Source: Pseudomonas sp. K2I15
GTDB lineage: Bacteria; Pseudomonadota; Gammaproteobacteria; Pseudomonadales; Pseudomonadaceae
NCBI RefSeq assembly: GCF_002204795.1
Contig: NZ_NIXO01000008.1
Location: 85,995-149,994, forward strand
Direction: 5' to 3'
DNA length: 64,000 bases
This document shows, one piece after another, positions 18,344 to 27,230 of this stretch. The notes beneath the pieces were generated by a model. It was given only the letters and a program-made list of their open reading frames with translations. It had not been told where the DNA came from and searched no databases. The translations under genes and the position numbers were made by a program. Position 1 is the first letter of the stretch, and each line of letters opens with the position of its first letter.

Positions 18344-19966
18344 TTAGTTCTTGTCGATATCCACGTTCTTGGTCTCTTTCAGGCAAATCAGCCCCACAAT
18401 CAGGCTCACCCCGGTAATCACCACCGGGTACCACAGGCCATAGAAGATATCGCCGGTGTACACCACCAGCGCAAACGACACCGTCGGCAGGAAGCCACCG
18501 AACCAGCCGTTACCAATGTGGTAAGGCAGCGACAGCGAGGTGTAGCGAATGCGCGTTGGGAACAGTTCCACCATCAGCGCTGCCAGCGGGCCGTAGCACA
18601 TGGCGGCGATCAGGATCAGTGCGACGATCAGCACCACCACCATGGTCTTGTTGACCTGCGCCACGTCAGCCGACTGCGGATAACCCGCCAGCGTTACCGC
18701 ACCTTTCAGGGCGGCTTCGTCGTAACCGTTTAGACGCACATCACCCACACTCACCTGCACCGCACTGCCCGCAGGGGCGGCCGCGCTTTCGTATGGCAGG
18801 CCCTGTTTCACCAGGAAGGTCTTGACCTTGTCGCACGGGCTGTCAAAACGCGCCTTGCCCACCGGGTCGAACTGGAAGGTGCAGGTGGCCGGGTCTGCCA
18901 GTACGGTGATCGGCGACTGGCGGCTGGCGTGGTCCATCGCCGGGTTGGTGTAGTGCGCCAGGCCCTTGAAGATCGGGAAGTACAGCGCGGTCGCCAGCAG
19001 CAGGCCGACCATCAGCACCGGCTTGCGCCCCAGCTTGTCCGACAGCCAGCCGAAGAAGATAAAGAACGGCGCGCCAATCACCACGCTGATGATCAGCAGC
19101 ATGTTGGCCAGTGCCGGGTCCATCTTCAAAAACTGCGTGAGGAAGAACAGCACATAAAACTGTGCGGCATAGAACGTCACCGCTTGCCCGGCGTTGATGC
19201 TGAACAGCGCAATCAGCACGATCTTGAGGTTTTCCCATTTGCCGAAAGACTCGCGGATCGGCGCCTTGCTGGCCTTGCCTTCCTCTTTCATTTTCAGGAA
19301 CGCCGGCGACTCGTGCAGGCTCATGCGGATCCAGGTGGAAATGCCCAGCAGCACGATCGACAGCAGGAACGGCAGGCGCCAGCCCCACACTTCGAACTGG
19401 TCACCGGTGAAGTAACGGCAGGCCAGCACCACCAGCAACGACAGCAGCAGGCCGAGGGTCGCAGTGGATTGAATCCAGCTGGTGTGGAAACCGCGCTTGC
19501 CCGCCGGGGCGTGCTCAGCCACGTAAGTGGCTGCGCCGCCGTATTCGCCGCCCAGCGCCAGGCCCTGCAGCATACGCAGCGCCACGAGGATGATCGGTGC
19601 GGCGATGCCAATGCTCGAATAGGTTGGCAGCAACCCCACGCAGAAGGTCGCCAGGCCCATCAGGATGATGGTGGCGAGGAAGGTGTACTTGCGTCCGATC
19701 ATGTCACCCAGCCGGCCGAACACCAGCGCGCCGAAGGGGCGCACTACAAAGCCGGCGGCGAAGGCCATCAGGGCGAAGATAAACGCCGTGGTGTCGTTGA
19801 CCCCGGCAAAGAACTGCTTGCTGATCACCGCCGCGAGGGCGCCGTAGAGGAAGAAGTCATACCATTCGAACACCGTCCCGAGGGAAGAGGCGAAGATGAC
19901 TTTCTGTGTGTCGTTGCTCGAGCGTGCGCCGAGCGCCGGGTCCAGGGGTTGAGCGTGTTCTGACAT
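18344..19966 (-). CDS. MFS transporter of the metabolite:H+ symporter type with an inserted periplasmic domain
   Basis: A 540-residue inner-membrane transporter with 12 predicted helices. The N-terminus SLGTVFEWYDFFLYG, the GRLGDMIGRK loop and GLALGGEYGGAATYVAEH are hallmarks of the MHS/ShiA-ProP branch of MFS. Unlike the usual 420-450-residue members, it has an insertion of about 100 residues between helices 8 and 9 (about 345-450). The insertion is hydrophilic and holds two cysteines (in ATCTFQF and DSPCDKV) that could form a disulfide outside the membrane. The substrate is probably a dicarboxylate or similar small acid, but that is not shown. It is a single gene with a REPIN upstream. Confidence 0.88.
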   Translation of the reverse strand: MSEHAQPLDPALGARSSNDTQKVIFASSLGTVFEWYDFFLYGALAAVISKQFFAGVNDTTAFIFALMAFAAGFVVRPFGALVFGRLGDMIGRKYTFLATIILMGLATFCVGLLPTYSSIGIAAPIILVALRMLQGLALGGEYGGAATYVAEHAPAGKRGFHTSWIQSTATLGLLLSLLVVLACRYFTGDQFEVWGWRLPFLLSIVLLGISTWIRMSLHESPAFLKMKEEGKASKAPIRESFGKWENLKIVLIALFSINAGQAVTFYAAQFYVLFFLTQFLKMDPALANMLLIISVVIGAPFFIFFGWLSDKLGRKPVLMVGLLLATALYFPIFKGLAHYTNPAMDHASRQSPITVLADPATCTFQFDPVGKARFDSPCDKVKTFLVKQGLPYESAAAPAGSAVQVSVGDVRLNGYDEAALKGAVTLAGYPQSADVAQVNKTMVVVLIVALILIAAMCYGPLAALMVELFPTRIRYTSLSLPYHIGNGWFGGFLPTVSFALVVYTGDIFYGLWYPVVITGVSLIVGLICLKETKNVDIDKN

Positions 19967-20037
19967 TGGGTAGCCCTCACAGTGATTATTTATTGTTGTT
20001 CCACTGTCGGCGCCAGTTTCAGCGCCGCTATTCCACT

Positions 20038-20136
20038 GTAGGAGCGAGCTTGCTCGCGAAAAACGTCAACGATAACGCGTGCATTCTGGATTAACGCGGT
20101 GTCTTTGCGTTCTTCGCGAGCAAGCCCGCTCCCACA
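20038..20136. repeat. REPIN
   Basis: Inverted REP pair (TGTAGGAGCGAGCTTGCTCG and CGAGCAAGCCCGCTCCCACA) between the oxidoreductase stop and the transporter start. Confidence 0.87.
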
Positions 20137-20157
20137 GGTCTAGCCGGTAAGGTAAGT

Positions 20158-21801
20158 TCAAGCCGGTAAAGTCAGTTCTTTCTCCGGGGCGAGGCTCCTT
20201 GTGTTCGGCGAAAGGATGAGCTGCGCGGCTTTTTCCGCGATCATCAGCGTGGGTGAGCAGGTGTTGCCTGAAGTGATACGTGGCATGACCGACGCGTCGG
20301 CGATGCGCAGGCCGGGAACGCCGTGCACCCGCAGTTGCGCGTCGACCACCGCGTCCTTGTCGCTGCCCATGCGGCAGGTGCCCACCGGATGGAAAATCGT
20401 GGTGCCGATGCGCGCGGCGGCTTCTTGCAGCTGTTCGTCTGTTTGCAGGTCTGCGCCGGGTAGGTATTCCACCGGGTTGAACTGCTTCAAGGCCGGCGCC
20501 GAGACGATGCGCCGGGTCAGGCGAATGGCGTCGGCGGCCACGCGCAGGTCTTGCGGGTGGCTGAGGTAGTTGGGGCGGATCAGCGGCGCGTCTGCCGGGT
20601 TGGCCGAGCGAATGTCGATGCGGCCACGGCTTTGTGGGCGCAGGTCACACACCGAGGCGGTGAAGGCCGGGAAGGCGTGCAGTGGTTCGCCGAAGCGCTC
20701 CAGGGACAGCGGCTGCACGTGGTATTCGAGGTTGGCCGACGTCTGTTCCGGCCCGGAGCGGGCGAATGCGCCAAGCTGGCTGGGCGCCATGGACAGTGGG
20801 CCGCTGCGGTCGTAAAGATAACGCAGGCCCATGCCCATCTTGCCCCACACGGTGCCGGCGATCTGGTTCAGCGTGCGGGCGTTTTCCAGTTTGTAGATCA
20901 GGCGCAGTTGCAGGTGATCCTGCAGGTTGCCACCGACACCGGGCAACTCGTGCAGTACGTCGATGCCCAGCGGCTTGAGCACACTGGAAGGGCCGATGCC
21001 GGAGCGTTGCAGGATGCCGGGCGAACCTACGGAACCGGCGCACAGGATGATTTCCTTGCGTGCCCGCCAAGTGACTGGTTGGCCCTGCTGGCGACCGACC
21101 ACCGCCGCCGCACGGCCGTTCTCCAGCAATACGCGGTCGACTTCAACTTCAGTCATCACCGTCAGATTGGGCCGCTGACGAATCGGCTTGAGAAACGCCT
21201 TGGCCGCATTCCAGCGCACCCCGGATTTCTGGTTGACCTGGAAGTAACCGCAGCCTTCGTTGTCGCCCTGATTGAAGTCGTTGATGCTCTCGATTCCACT
21301 TTGCTGCGCGGCATCGCGAAACGCATCGAGGATCGGCCAGTGCAGGCGCTGTTGCTCAACCCGCCATTCACCGCCGCCGCTGTGAAACTCTGAGGCACCG
21401 GCAAAATGGTTTTCGCTCTGCTTGAACAGCGGTAGCACATCCTTCCAGGCCCAGCCGGGATTGTCTTCGGCCCAGCCGTCGTAATCCCGGGCCTGGCCGC
21501 GCATGTAGATCATGCCGTTGATCGAGGAGCAACCGCCCAGCACCTTGCCGCGTGGATAGCTCAGCGCACGGCCTTGCAGGCCTTCCTGGGCTTCGGTCTT
21601 GAAGCACCAGTCGGTGCGCGGGTTGCCGATGCAGAACAGGTAGCCGACGGGAATATGGATCCAGGGATAGTTATCGCGACCGCCGGCTTCAAGCAGCAGC
21701 ACGCGATGGGCAGGGTTGGCGGACAGTCGATTGGCCAGCAGGCAGCCTGCGGGGCCGGCGCCTACCACCACGTAATCGTATTCAGCAGCTGCAATGGGCA
21801 T
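20158..21801 (-). CDS. GMC-family FAD-dependent oxidoreductase (choline/alcohol dehydrogenase-like)
   Basis: A 547-residue flavoprotein. The N-terminal dinucleotide fold YDYVVVGAGPAGCLLANRLS binds FAD. The GMC signature blocks PRGKVLGGCSSINGMIYMRG (about 84-103) and CAGSVGSPGILQRSGIG (about 255-271) are present, and the catalytic His lies in FHPVGTCRMG. The family oxidises primary alcohols such as choline, aliphatic alcohols or polyethylene glycol; the substrate is not determined here. It is divergent from a LysR gene with paired direct repeats between them, which suggests local induction. Confidence 0.9.
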   Translation of the reverse strand: MPIAAAEYDYVVVGAGPAGCLLANRLSANPAHRVLLLEAGGRDNYPWIHIPVGYLFCIGNPRTDWCFKTEAQEGLQGRALSYPRGKVLGGCSSINGMIYMRGQARDYDGWAEDNPGWAWKDVLPLFKQSENHFAGASEFHSGGGEWRVEQQRLHWPILDAFRDAAQQSGIESINDFNQGDNEGCGYFQVNQKSGVRWNAAKAFLKPIRQRPNLTVMTEVEVDRVLLENGRAAAVVGRQQGQPVTWRARKEIILCAGSVGSPGILQRSGIGPSSVLKPLGIDVLHELPGVGGNLQDHLQLRLIYKLENARTLNQIAGTVWGKMGMGLRYLYDRSGPLSMAPSQLGAFARSGPEQTSANLEYHVQPLSLERFGEPLHAFPAFTASVCDLRPQSRGRIDIRSANPADAPLIRPNYLSHPQDLRVAADAIRLTRRIVSAPALKQFNPVEYLPGADLQTDEQLQEAAARIGTTIFHPVGTCRMGSDKDAVVDAQLRVHGVPGLRIADASVMPRITSGNTCSPTLMIAEKAAQLILSPNTRSLAPEKELTLPA

Positions 21802-21841
21802 CTGAGGTCTCGCTTGTTTTTCTTATTGATTCCATCCTAGT

Positions 21842-21872
21842 TGTTAGTTTTCGTCTTAAAAATGTTAGTTTT
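21842..21872. promoter_or_regulatory. Direct repeat of TGTTAGTTTT at 21-bp spacing
   Basis: TGTTAGTTTT occurs at 21842-21851 and again at 21863-21872, the starts being exactly 21 bp (two helical turns) apart. It lies in the intergenic region between the divergent GMC oxidoreductase and LysR genes and is a plausible site for the LysR regulator. Confidence 0.5.
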
Positions 21873-21917
21873 TACCCAGCTGCTGTGCGTTTTTAGACAG
21901 CACTCCATGGAGGCGGC

Positions 21918-22808
21918 ATGTTCGACTGGAATGACCTGCGGTTCTTTCTTGAGTTACAGCGTAGCGGACGCCTGCTCACGGCGGCGCAACGCCTGAAAAC
22001 CACCCACGCCACCGTGGCCCGGCACATCGAGGCCATCGAGAAAAGCCTCGGCACCGCGCTGTTCGTGCAGCACGCCCAGGGCTACGAACTCACGCCTTCC
22101 GGCGAGGCCCTGCTCAAGCACGCCGAAGCCATGGAAAACGTCGCGCTGCTGGCTGAAGAAGAACTGACCCATTCCGCCGCGCCCCTGGGCAAGATTCGCC
22201 TGGGCGTGGCTGAAGGCTTGGGCGTGATGTTTTTGGCCAGTCGCATGGGCGGCCTGTTCGAACGCTACCCGGGGCTGGAAGTGGAGCTGCTGGCGGTGCC
22301 GCGCTTTGTCAGCATCCTCAACCGCGAAGCGGAAATCAGCATCCACCTGGAACGCCCCAGCGTCGACCAGTTGGTGACCCGCAAACTCACCGACTACCGC
22401 CTGGCGCTCTACGCCAGCCGCAGCTACCTGGACCGCACGCCACCGATTGAAAAGCGCGAGGACCTGGCGGTACACGCCTGGATCGATTACGTCGACGACC
22501 TGCTGTTCAGCCAGGAACTGAAATTCCTCAGCAGCTTTTGCCGCAATCCCAAAGTGGTGTTCCACAGCACCAGCGTGATCGCGCAGCACCAGGCCGCGCG
22601 CTCTGGGTTGGGGATTGCGGTGTTGCCGTGCTTCATGGCAGCGAGCGACCCGGACCTGGTGCCGCTGCTGCCGGGGGAGAGCATCCAGCGCAGCTACTGG
22701 ATCAGCTCCCGGCGTGAGTTGCACAAGTCGGTGAGGTTGCGGGTGTTGTGGGATTACCTGGTGGAGTTGTGCGCGCGGGAGCAGGGGGTTTTGTTGGGCG
22801 AGGTTTAG
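21918..22808 (+). CDS. LysR-type transcriptional regulator
   Basis: A 296-residue regulator with an N-terminal winged helix-turn-helix (about 3-62; FFLELQRSGRLLTAAQRLKTTHATVARHIEAIE) and a ligand-binding domain. The Thr-His-Ala-Thr-Val recognition region and RHIE linker resemble the LysR subgroup that controls oxidoreductase genes. It is divergent from the GMC oxidoreductase, its likely target. A long REP-type hairpin follows the stop. Confidence 0.88.
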   Translation: MFDWNDLRFFLELQRSGRLLTAAQRLKTTHATVARHIEAIEKSLGTALFVQHAQGYELTPSGEALLKHAEAMENVALLAEEELTHSAAPLGKIRLGVAEGLGVMFLASRMGGLFERYPGLEVELLAVPRFVSILNREAEISIHLERPSVDQLVTRKLTDYRLALYASRSYLDRTPPIEKREDLAVHAWIDYVDDLLFSQELKFLSSFCRNPKVVFHSTSVIAQHQAARSGLGIAVLPCFMAASDPDLVPLLPGESIQRSYWISSRRELHKSVRLRVLWDYLVELCAREQGVLLGEV

Positions 22809-22820
22809 CTGGCGCAACCG

Positions 22821-22863
22821 GATCAAAATGTGGGAGCGGGCAAGCCCGCTCCCACATTTGATC
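22821..22863. terminator. Long perfect hairpin between convergent genes (REP-derived)
   Basis: GATCAAA.TGTGGGAGCGGGC pairs with GCCCGCTCCCACATTTGATC around a two-base centre, giving a stem of about 20 bp. It separates the LysR gene from the convergent AlkC-like gene and would act on both strands. Confidence 0.65.
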
Positions 22864-22885
22864 TGTGTTGTTGCGGCGAACGTCG

Positions 22886-23983
22886 TCAGCTCAGCAATTC
22901 GAATTCAACACTGCCCAACCGCTCCCCATTCACCAGCACATGCACCGCGTGCTTGCCGGGGTAGTGCTTGCGCGTGGTCAGTTCACGAATATGTTGGCCG
23001 CGGCTAATCGCGTGATGTTCACCAGCGCCCAGCGTAAACGCCTTCAGCTTGAACACCTTGGACGCACTGTGACCGGCGCTTTTCACGTAGTCGATGGCGT
23101 AGTCCACCACCAGCTTTTGCGGCGTGTCGGCAATCGATTCCAGGCTGAAGGACAGGTTGATCCGTTCCCCCAGATTGATCACCGCCGGCTCGACCTTCAG
23201 CTGATGAATCTTCACCTCGGCCTTGGCCCCCGCCCCCATGATCGTCAGCGCCCGGGTGTTGCCTTGCTTGATCAAACTGCGCAACGCGTGACGGGCAATC
23301 CACGCCGTGTGGGGGTTATCCAAAGGCCAGCCTTCAATCAAACTCAGCACCCAATCCGGATGGTCCTTGGTGATGTCGTTGAGGTGGTTGGCCACTGATT
23401 TGCGCACGTAGAGGCTGCTGTCGGCCTTGAGGTTGTCGAGGATCGCGGCACACAGGTTCGGGTCGGCCTGCACTTCGGCCAGGCGAAATGACCACGGCAA
23501 CCGTGGCCGTGAACCTTCACTGGCGAGGCGGCGCACGTGTTCGTTTTCATCCAGCGACCACTGTTGCATCACCGCCAGGGTGCGCTTGAAATCACTCAGC
23601 AGAAAATGGCGCACGGCAAACTCGGCGGAGCCAAAGGTGGTGAAGTATTTGAGCGCGGCCATCGAACGTTTGAAATCATCGCCGCCGTAACTGGCGACGT
23701 AATGGGGCAGGAACAGGCTGACAAACGCGCTGTTCAGCCGTGGCGCCAGGGCATACAACAGCTTGAGCGTTTGTGGGTAATCCAGCGGGATCACCGCGTG
23801 CAGGCTTTCGCTGACCCGAGCCATGCGCTGCATCACCGACAGGTCCGCCAGCCCGGCCTTGGCATGTTTGAGAAAACCCTTGGCGTCGAACGGCGGGTAC
23901 ACCGCGCTCATTTCGGCGGCGATGTGTTGCAGGCGTTCGGCGTTGAAGATTTCCTTCAGGGCCGGGGCGCTTTGGTCGGTCAT
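22886..23983 (-). CDS. alkC: AlkC-like DNA alkylation repair glycosylase
   Basis: A 365-residue protein with an all-helical HEAT-like repeat domain (about 1-260; repeats such as MAALKYFTTFGSAEFAVRHFLLSDFKRT) and a C-terminal beta-rich Ig-like domain (about 265-365, starting near EVKIHQLKVEPAVINLGERINL). This architecture is that of AlkC, a glycosylase described from Pseudomonas that removes N3-alkylated adenine and cytosine without base flipping. The plain AlkD group lacks the Ig-like domain, so AlkC is the better match. The start at 23983 is the only ATG near the N-terminus. It is a single gene. Confidence 0.82.
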   Translation of the reverse strand: MTDQSAPALKEIFNAERLQHIAAEMSAVYPPFDAKGFLKHAKAGLADLSVMQRMARVSESLHAVIPLDYPQTLKLLYALAPRLNSAFVSLFLPHYVASYGGDDFKRSMAALKYFTTFGSAEFAVRHFLLSDFKRTLAVMQQWSLDENEHVRRLASEGSRPRLPWSFRLAEVQADPNLCAAILDNLKADSSLYVRKSVANHLNDITKDHPDWVLSLIEGWPLDNPHTAWIARHALRSLIKQGNTRALTIMGAGAKAEVKIHQLKVEPAVINLGERINLSFSLESIADTPQKLVVDYAIDYVKSAGHSASKVFKLKAFTLGAGEHHAISRGQHIRELTTRKHYPGKHAVHVLVNGERLGSVEFELLS

Positions 23984-24033
23984 GGGCAGGTCCGCGGGTA
24001 GCCAGAGATGCCCAAGAGGCTAACCATCAGCGC

Positions 24034-25380
24034 CTACAGATACCAGCGATATTCCCGGGCATGAATCTCCTGCTGGAATGCCAAATGATCCTGGCGTTTG
24101 TTTTCGCAATACACGTCGACAAACTCCGCGCCCAGGCCTTCGCGCAGCACCGGCTGATGCTGCATGGCGCGTACTGCTTCAAGCATTTCCAGGGGGAAAT
24201 CCGTGCCGCTGTTACGGTCTTCGTTCAGCGGGGCGAAGGGCTCTTTGGCAGCGTCAAGGCCATGCTCAAGCCCCACCAGAATCGCCGCCAGCACCAGGTA
24301 CGGATTGGCATCGGCACTCGCCAGGCGATGTTCGATCCGCAGGTTGCGCGGGTCGGATTCCGGGATGCGCACGCAGGCGTCGCGGTCCTCAAAACCCCAG
24401 CAGGCGCGGGTTGCCGCATTGACCGTACCACCAAGACGGCGGAAGGCGTTGTGGTTGGGCGAGAAGATCGGCATGCAGTGCGGCAGCAGCTCAAGGCAGC
24501 CGGCCACTGCGTGGCGCAACGGTTGCTGCTGATGGGCCGCCAGCAGGTTATTACCTGCTGCGTCGTACAGGCTGACGTGCACGTGCATGCCGCTGCCGGG
24601 GTGTTGCAGGTAAGGCTTGGCCATGAAGCTGGCGCGGTAGCCATGCTTGAGGGCCACGCCCCGGGTGCTGCGGCAGAACAGGGCGGCCCAGTCGGCGGCG
24701 CGCAGGCCGTCTTCCAGGTGGCCGAAATTGATCTCGAACTGGCCGGGGCCCAGCTCGGCGGTGATCACTGTGATGTCGATGCCCTGGGCCTTGGCAGTTT
24801 CCACCATGTCATCCAGCACCGGCGCAAAGCGCGACAGGCGCTCGATGTGCAGGTTGGGCTGGTCGTCGGCGTCATCACTCAGCGGGTCACGGGCGAATTG
24901 CGGCAGGCCGTCGCTGAGCTTTTTATCGAACAGGTAGAACTCCAGCTCAAACGCGACCACCGGGTGAATGCCTTTGTGGTGCAGGCGCTCCAGCACCTTG
25001 GCCAGCACTTCACGAGGTTCGAATTCAATCGGTGCTTCGGTGCCGTCGGAGGTGATCAACATCTGGCCCAGCGGCTGCGTTTCCCAGCTCACTGGCTTGA
25101 GCGTGCCGGGCACCAGGCGGCGATTGGCGTCCGGGTCACCGTCGTGAAAGCAGTAGTCGCCAATCTTGAACAGGCCGCCCTGGGCACCCAGCAGCACCGC
25201 GTTTTGCGGCAGTTTCAGCGGGCTGCCGGCGGCGACCTTTTCCAGCATCTCCACCGGGTAGCGCTTGCCGTAGAAATGCCCGGGAATGTCCAGGGCAATC
25301 AGGTCGACGTAGCGTACATCGGGATGGTTCTGGCGAAAGGTCCGGACTTCGGCCAAAAGCGTGGAAGCATGGCTTTTCAC
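24034..25380 (-). CDS. Glutamine synthetase family protein, probable gamma-glutamylpolyamine synthetase
   Basis: A 448-residue enzyme of the PuuA-type glutamine synthetase subfamily, which ligates glutamate to an amine such as putrescine using ATP. Signature blocks are FELEFYLFD, the AELGPGQFEINF metal site, PGSGMHVHVS and ASADANPYLVLAAILVG. It lacks the adenylylation loop of GlnA. A GTG at 25380 is chosen as start because AGGAG lies 8 bases upstream and just behind the stop of the regulator gene. It is transcribed with the upstream XRE-cupin gene, the arrangement expected for a polyamine-catabolism enzyme and its repressor. Confidence 0.88.
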   Translation of the reverse strand: MKSHASTLLAEVRTFRQNHPDVRYVDLIALDIPGHFYGKRYPVEMLEKVAAGSPLKLPQNAVLLGAQGGLFKIGDYCFHDGDPDANRRLVPGTLKPVSWETQPLGQMLITSDGTEAPIEFEPREVLAKVLERLHHKGIHPVVAFELEFYLFDKKLSDGLPQFARDPLSDDADDQPNLHIERLSRFAPVLDDMVETAKAQGIDITVITAELGPGQFEINFGHLEDGLRAADWAALFCRSTRGVALKHGYRASFMAKPYLQHPGSGMHVHVSLYDAAGNNLLAAHQQQPLRHAVAGCLELLPHCMPIFSPNHNAFRRLGGTVNAATRACWGFEDRDACVRIPESDPRNLRIEHRLASADANPYLVLAAILVGLEHGLDAAKEPFAPLNEDRNSGTDFPLEMLEAVRAMQHQPVLREGLGAEFVDVYCENKRQDHLAFQQEIHAREYRWYL

Positions 25381-25391
25381 GGGTGTTGCTC

Positions 25392-25949
25392 CTAGTTGTA
25401 GACCCACAGCACGCGGGCTGGCAGGTCGGTCAGGTTGCCGTAGCGGCAGTGGGCGAAGCTGGCCAGGTGGAAGCTGTCACCGGTGCGCAGGGTGACCGAT
25501 TCGGCCTCGCCCTCGACCCACAGCGTCAACTCGCCTTCCAGCACATAACCGGCCTGTTCGGCGCGGTCGCTCATGGTCTGTTCGCCACTGTTGGCACCGG
25601 GGGCCAATTGGCTGTCGAGCATCGAGAACGCGCCGTGCATGCTCGGCGACACCAGGATGTCGGTGATGCCGTTGGCGTAGTACACGGTGCGCCGCTCGTT
25701 GGGGCGGGTGACCCAGGCCACCGCCTTGGGTTTGGACAGGCTGTAGAAATAGGTGGTGGGCACGCCGAGGGCGTGGCTGATGGCGGTCAGGTCGGCCACG
25801 GTGGGGCGCGACAGGCCGCGTTCAACCTGTGACAGGAAACCCACCGAGCGCTCGATTTTTTGCGCGAGTTGCGCCAGGGTGAGCTTCTTGTGCTTGCGCA
25901 GGTCGTGGATCAGGATCGCCAGGGCGTCCAGTTCTTCTTGCTTGTTCAT
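25392..25949 (-). CDS. XRE-family regulator with C-terminal cupin domain (PuuR-like)
   Basis: A 185-residue regulator with an N-terminal helix-turn-helix (about 10-65; KLTLAQLAQKIERSVGFLSQVERGLSRPTVADL) and a cupin domain (about 105-180; GYVLEGELTLWVEGEAESVTL). Proteins of this build (PuuR, PauR) repress polyamine or related catabolic genes. It heads an operon with the glutamine synthetase-like gene. Three evenly spaced TTTCRYGARR sites directly upstream are the probable operator, which would make it autoregulated and would also control the divergent gene at 26022. Confidence 0.88.
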   Translation of the reverse strand: MNKQEELDALAILIHDLRKHKKLTLAQLAQKIERSVGFLSQVERGLSRPTVADLTAISHALGVPTTYFYSLSKPKAVAWVTRPNERRTVYYANGITDILVSPSMHGAFSMLDSQLAPGANSGEQTMSDRAEQAGYVLEGELTLWVEGEAESVTLRTGDSFHLASFAHCRYGNLTDLPARVLWVYN

Positions 25950-25954
25950 GGGCG

Positions 25955-26012
25955 TTTCGTGAAATTCTTATCAAGAAATTTCATGAAAAATTACAGGATT
26001 AATTTCACGAGG
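25955..26012. promoter_or_regulatory. Three operator-like sites at exact 24-bp phase
   Basis: TTTCGTGAAA (25955-25964), TTTCATGAAA (25979-25988) and TTTCACGAGG (26003-26012) start 24 bp apart. The first two are perfect palindromes. They fill the 72-bp gap between the divergent XRE-cupin gene and the NTF2-like gene, so one array could control both. Confidence 0.7.
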
Positions 26013-26021
26013 GCAATGGGT

Positions 26022-26399
26022 ATGGAGTTGGCGGAGCATTTGCGAGGGCTGGAACACGAGCTGCACCAGTGCACAACCCGTGCAGATGCGGCGCGGTTGT
26101 CGGTGTTGCTGGCGGATGATTTTGTCGAATTTGGTGCCAGCGGCAATGTGTGGGGCAGTAAGGCCGAGGTGATCGACGGGCTGCAGGATGAGGTGTTTTC
26201 CGCCAGACGCATCAGTGACTTTGTATTGAAGGTGCTGGCCGAAGGGGTGGCATTAGTGACGTATCGCTGTCATCGGGCGGCGACGGAAGCAAATGCGGCG
26301 GGGGAGTCGTTGCGCAGTTCAGTATGGCGCGAGAGCGGCGGGCAGTGGCAGATGGTGTTTCATCAGGGCACGCCGACACGTCAGCGTGCACCTGTGTAA
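26022..26399 (+). CDS. NTF2-like (DUF4440) protein
   Basis: A 125-residue protein with a single cone-shaped NTF2-like fold, suggested by LLADDFVEFGASGNVWGSKAEVIDGL and VWRESGGQWQMVFHQGTP at the C-terminus. The family includes small-molecule isomerases and ligand-binding proteins; no specific role can be given. I chose the ATG at 26022 (GAGG nine bases upstream); ATGs at 26016 and 25983 are alternatives, the last lying inside the operator array. It is divergent from the XRE-cupin regulator. Confidence 0.72.
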   Translation: MELAEHLRGLEHELHQCTTRADAARLSVLLADDFVEFGASGNVWGSKAEVIDGLQDEVFSARRISDFVLKVLAEGVALVTYRCHRAATEANAAGESLRSSVWRESGGQWQMVFHQGTPTRQRAPV

Positions 26400-26410
26400 G
26401 CGTCGGCAGA

Positions 26411-26761
26411 TCAGGCCGTTCGCTTGTCCTCAACCCCTGACAGGCTGGCATCTTCACGATGCCCCAACAGGTTCGCCACCACCGACGTCGGCGATTTGTG
26501 TTTGTAGGTGTTGTAGTTGGTGACCGAGTCGGTGAAGAGCTGGCGGGAGAACGTCACGCGTTGTTCCAGCCCGGTGATCACTTCGCCCGCGGCCATGCCA
26601 TGTCGCGCAGCATCAAGCTGACGCAGGGCCTCGCCGAGTTGGACGAAGGCTTTTTTGCTGCGGTCGCGCAGGGCTACCAGTTCGTTGTAGGTGCCGAAGA
26701 CGTAGAGCGCCAGCAGCGTGAGCACGGTCACGATAATGATAGTGAGGTGGGTACCAGTCAT
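26411..26761 (-). CDS. Small membrane-anchored LemA-like protein
   Basis: A 116-residue protein with one N-terminal hydrophobic segment (about 5-24; HLTIIIVTVLTLLALYVFGTYNELVALRD) followed by helices that resemble the start of the LemA fold. LemA proteins are usually near 190 residues, so this is a short form. Its C-terminus (SVVANLLGHREDASLSGVEDK) is variable. The ATG at 26761 with AGGA upstream is chosen. It is convergent with the NTF2-like gene. Function unknown. Confidence 0.65.
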   Translation of the reverse strand: MTGTHLTIIIVTVLTLLALYVFGTYNELVALRDRSKKAFVQLGEALRQLDAARHGMAAGEVITGLEQRVTFSRQLFTDSVTNYNTYKHKSPTSVVANLLGHREDASLSGVEDKRTA

Positions 26762-26921
26762 TGGACATCCTGAGCAGCTGGAAAAAAGAACCAATCTTAT
26801 CTGATTAATCGCCGGCCCGGTCGTTGGCCGCCCATCCATCTGCCGCTTCAATCACTGCGCTGAATGATTCCCCGCGCGTGCGGTCGGAATCTTTACGCGT
26901 CATTCATTGAAGGAAGTGCCC

Positions 26922-27230
26922 ATGAAGTCCAAGTCCCTTGTAGCCTGCCTGCTGGTTGCCGCGAGCCTGTCTGCCGCCAGCCTTACCGTCCAGGCCGCTG
27001 ATAGCCCGCAAAAAACCGTGCAGCCTTCAAATATCAATACCCGCGATCTCAAGGCTGGCGACCGCGCGCCGGACATCCTGATGCGTAAGGAATCAGCCGT
27101 CGCCGACTGGAAGAAACATGGCCTGAAGCAGCCGGAAGAAGACAGCCAGTGGGCCCGTGTCAACGACAAGTACGTGCTGCTCAAAACCACTAACGGCACG
27201 ATTCTCGACGTCACACCGGTTAAAAAATAA
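26922..27230 (+). CDS. RcnB-like periplasmic protein
   Basis: A 102-residue exported protein with a clear signal peptide (about 1-26, ending VQAADS). The mature domain has GDRAPD, the DWKKHGLKQPEEDSQWARV segment and VLLKTTNGTILDV, the pattern of the RcnB/YohN family, which modulates nickel and cobalt homeostasis in E. coli. A metal role here is inference. The ATG at 26922 has GAAGGAAG upstream. It stands alone, 154 bases before the MFS gene. Confidence 0.75.
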   Translation: MKSKSLVACLLVAASLSAASLTVQAADSPQKTVQPSNINTRDLKAGDRAPDILMRKESAVADWKKHGLKQPEEDSQWARVNDKYVLLKTTNGTILDVTPVKK

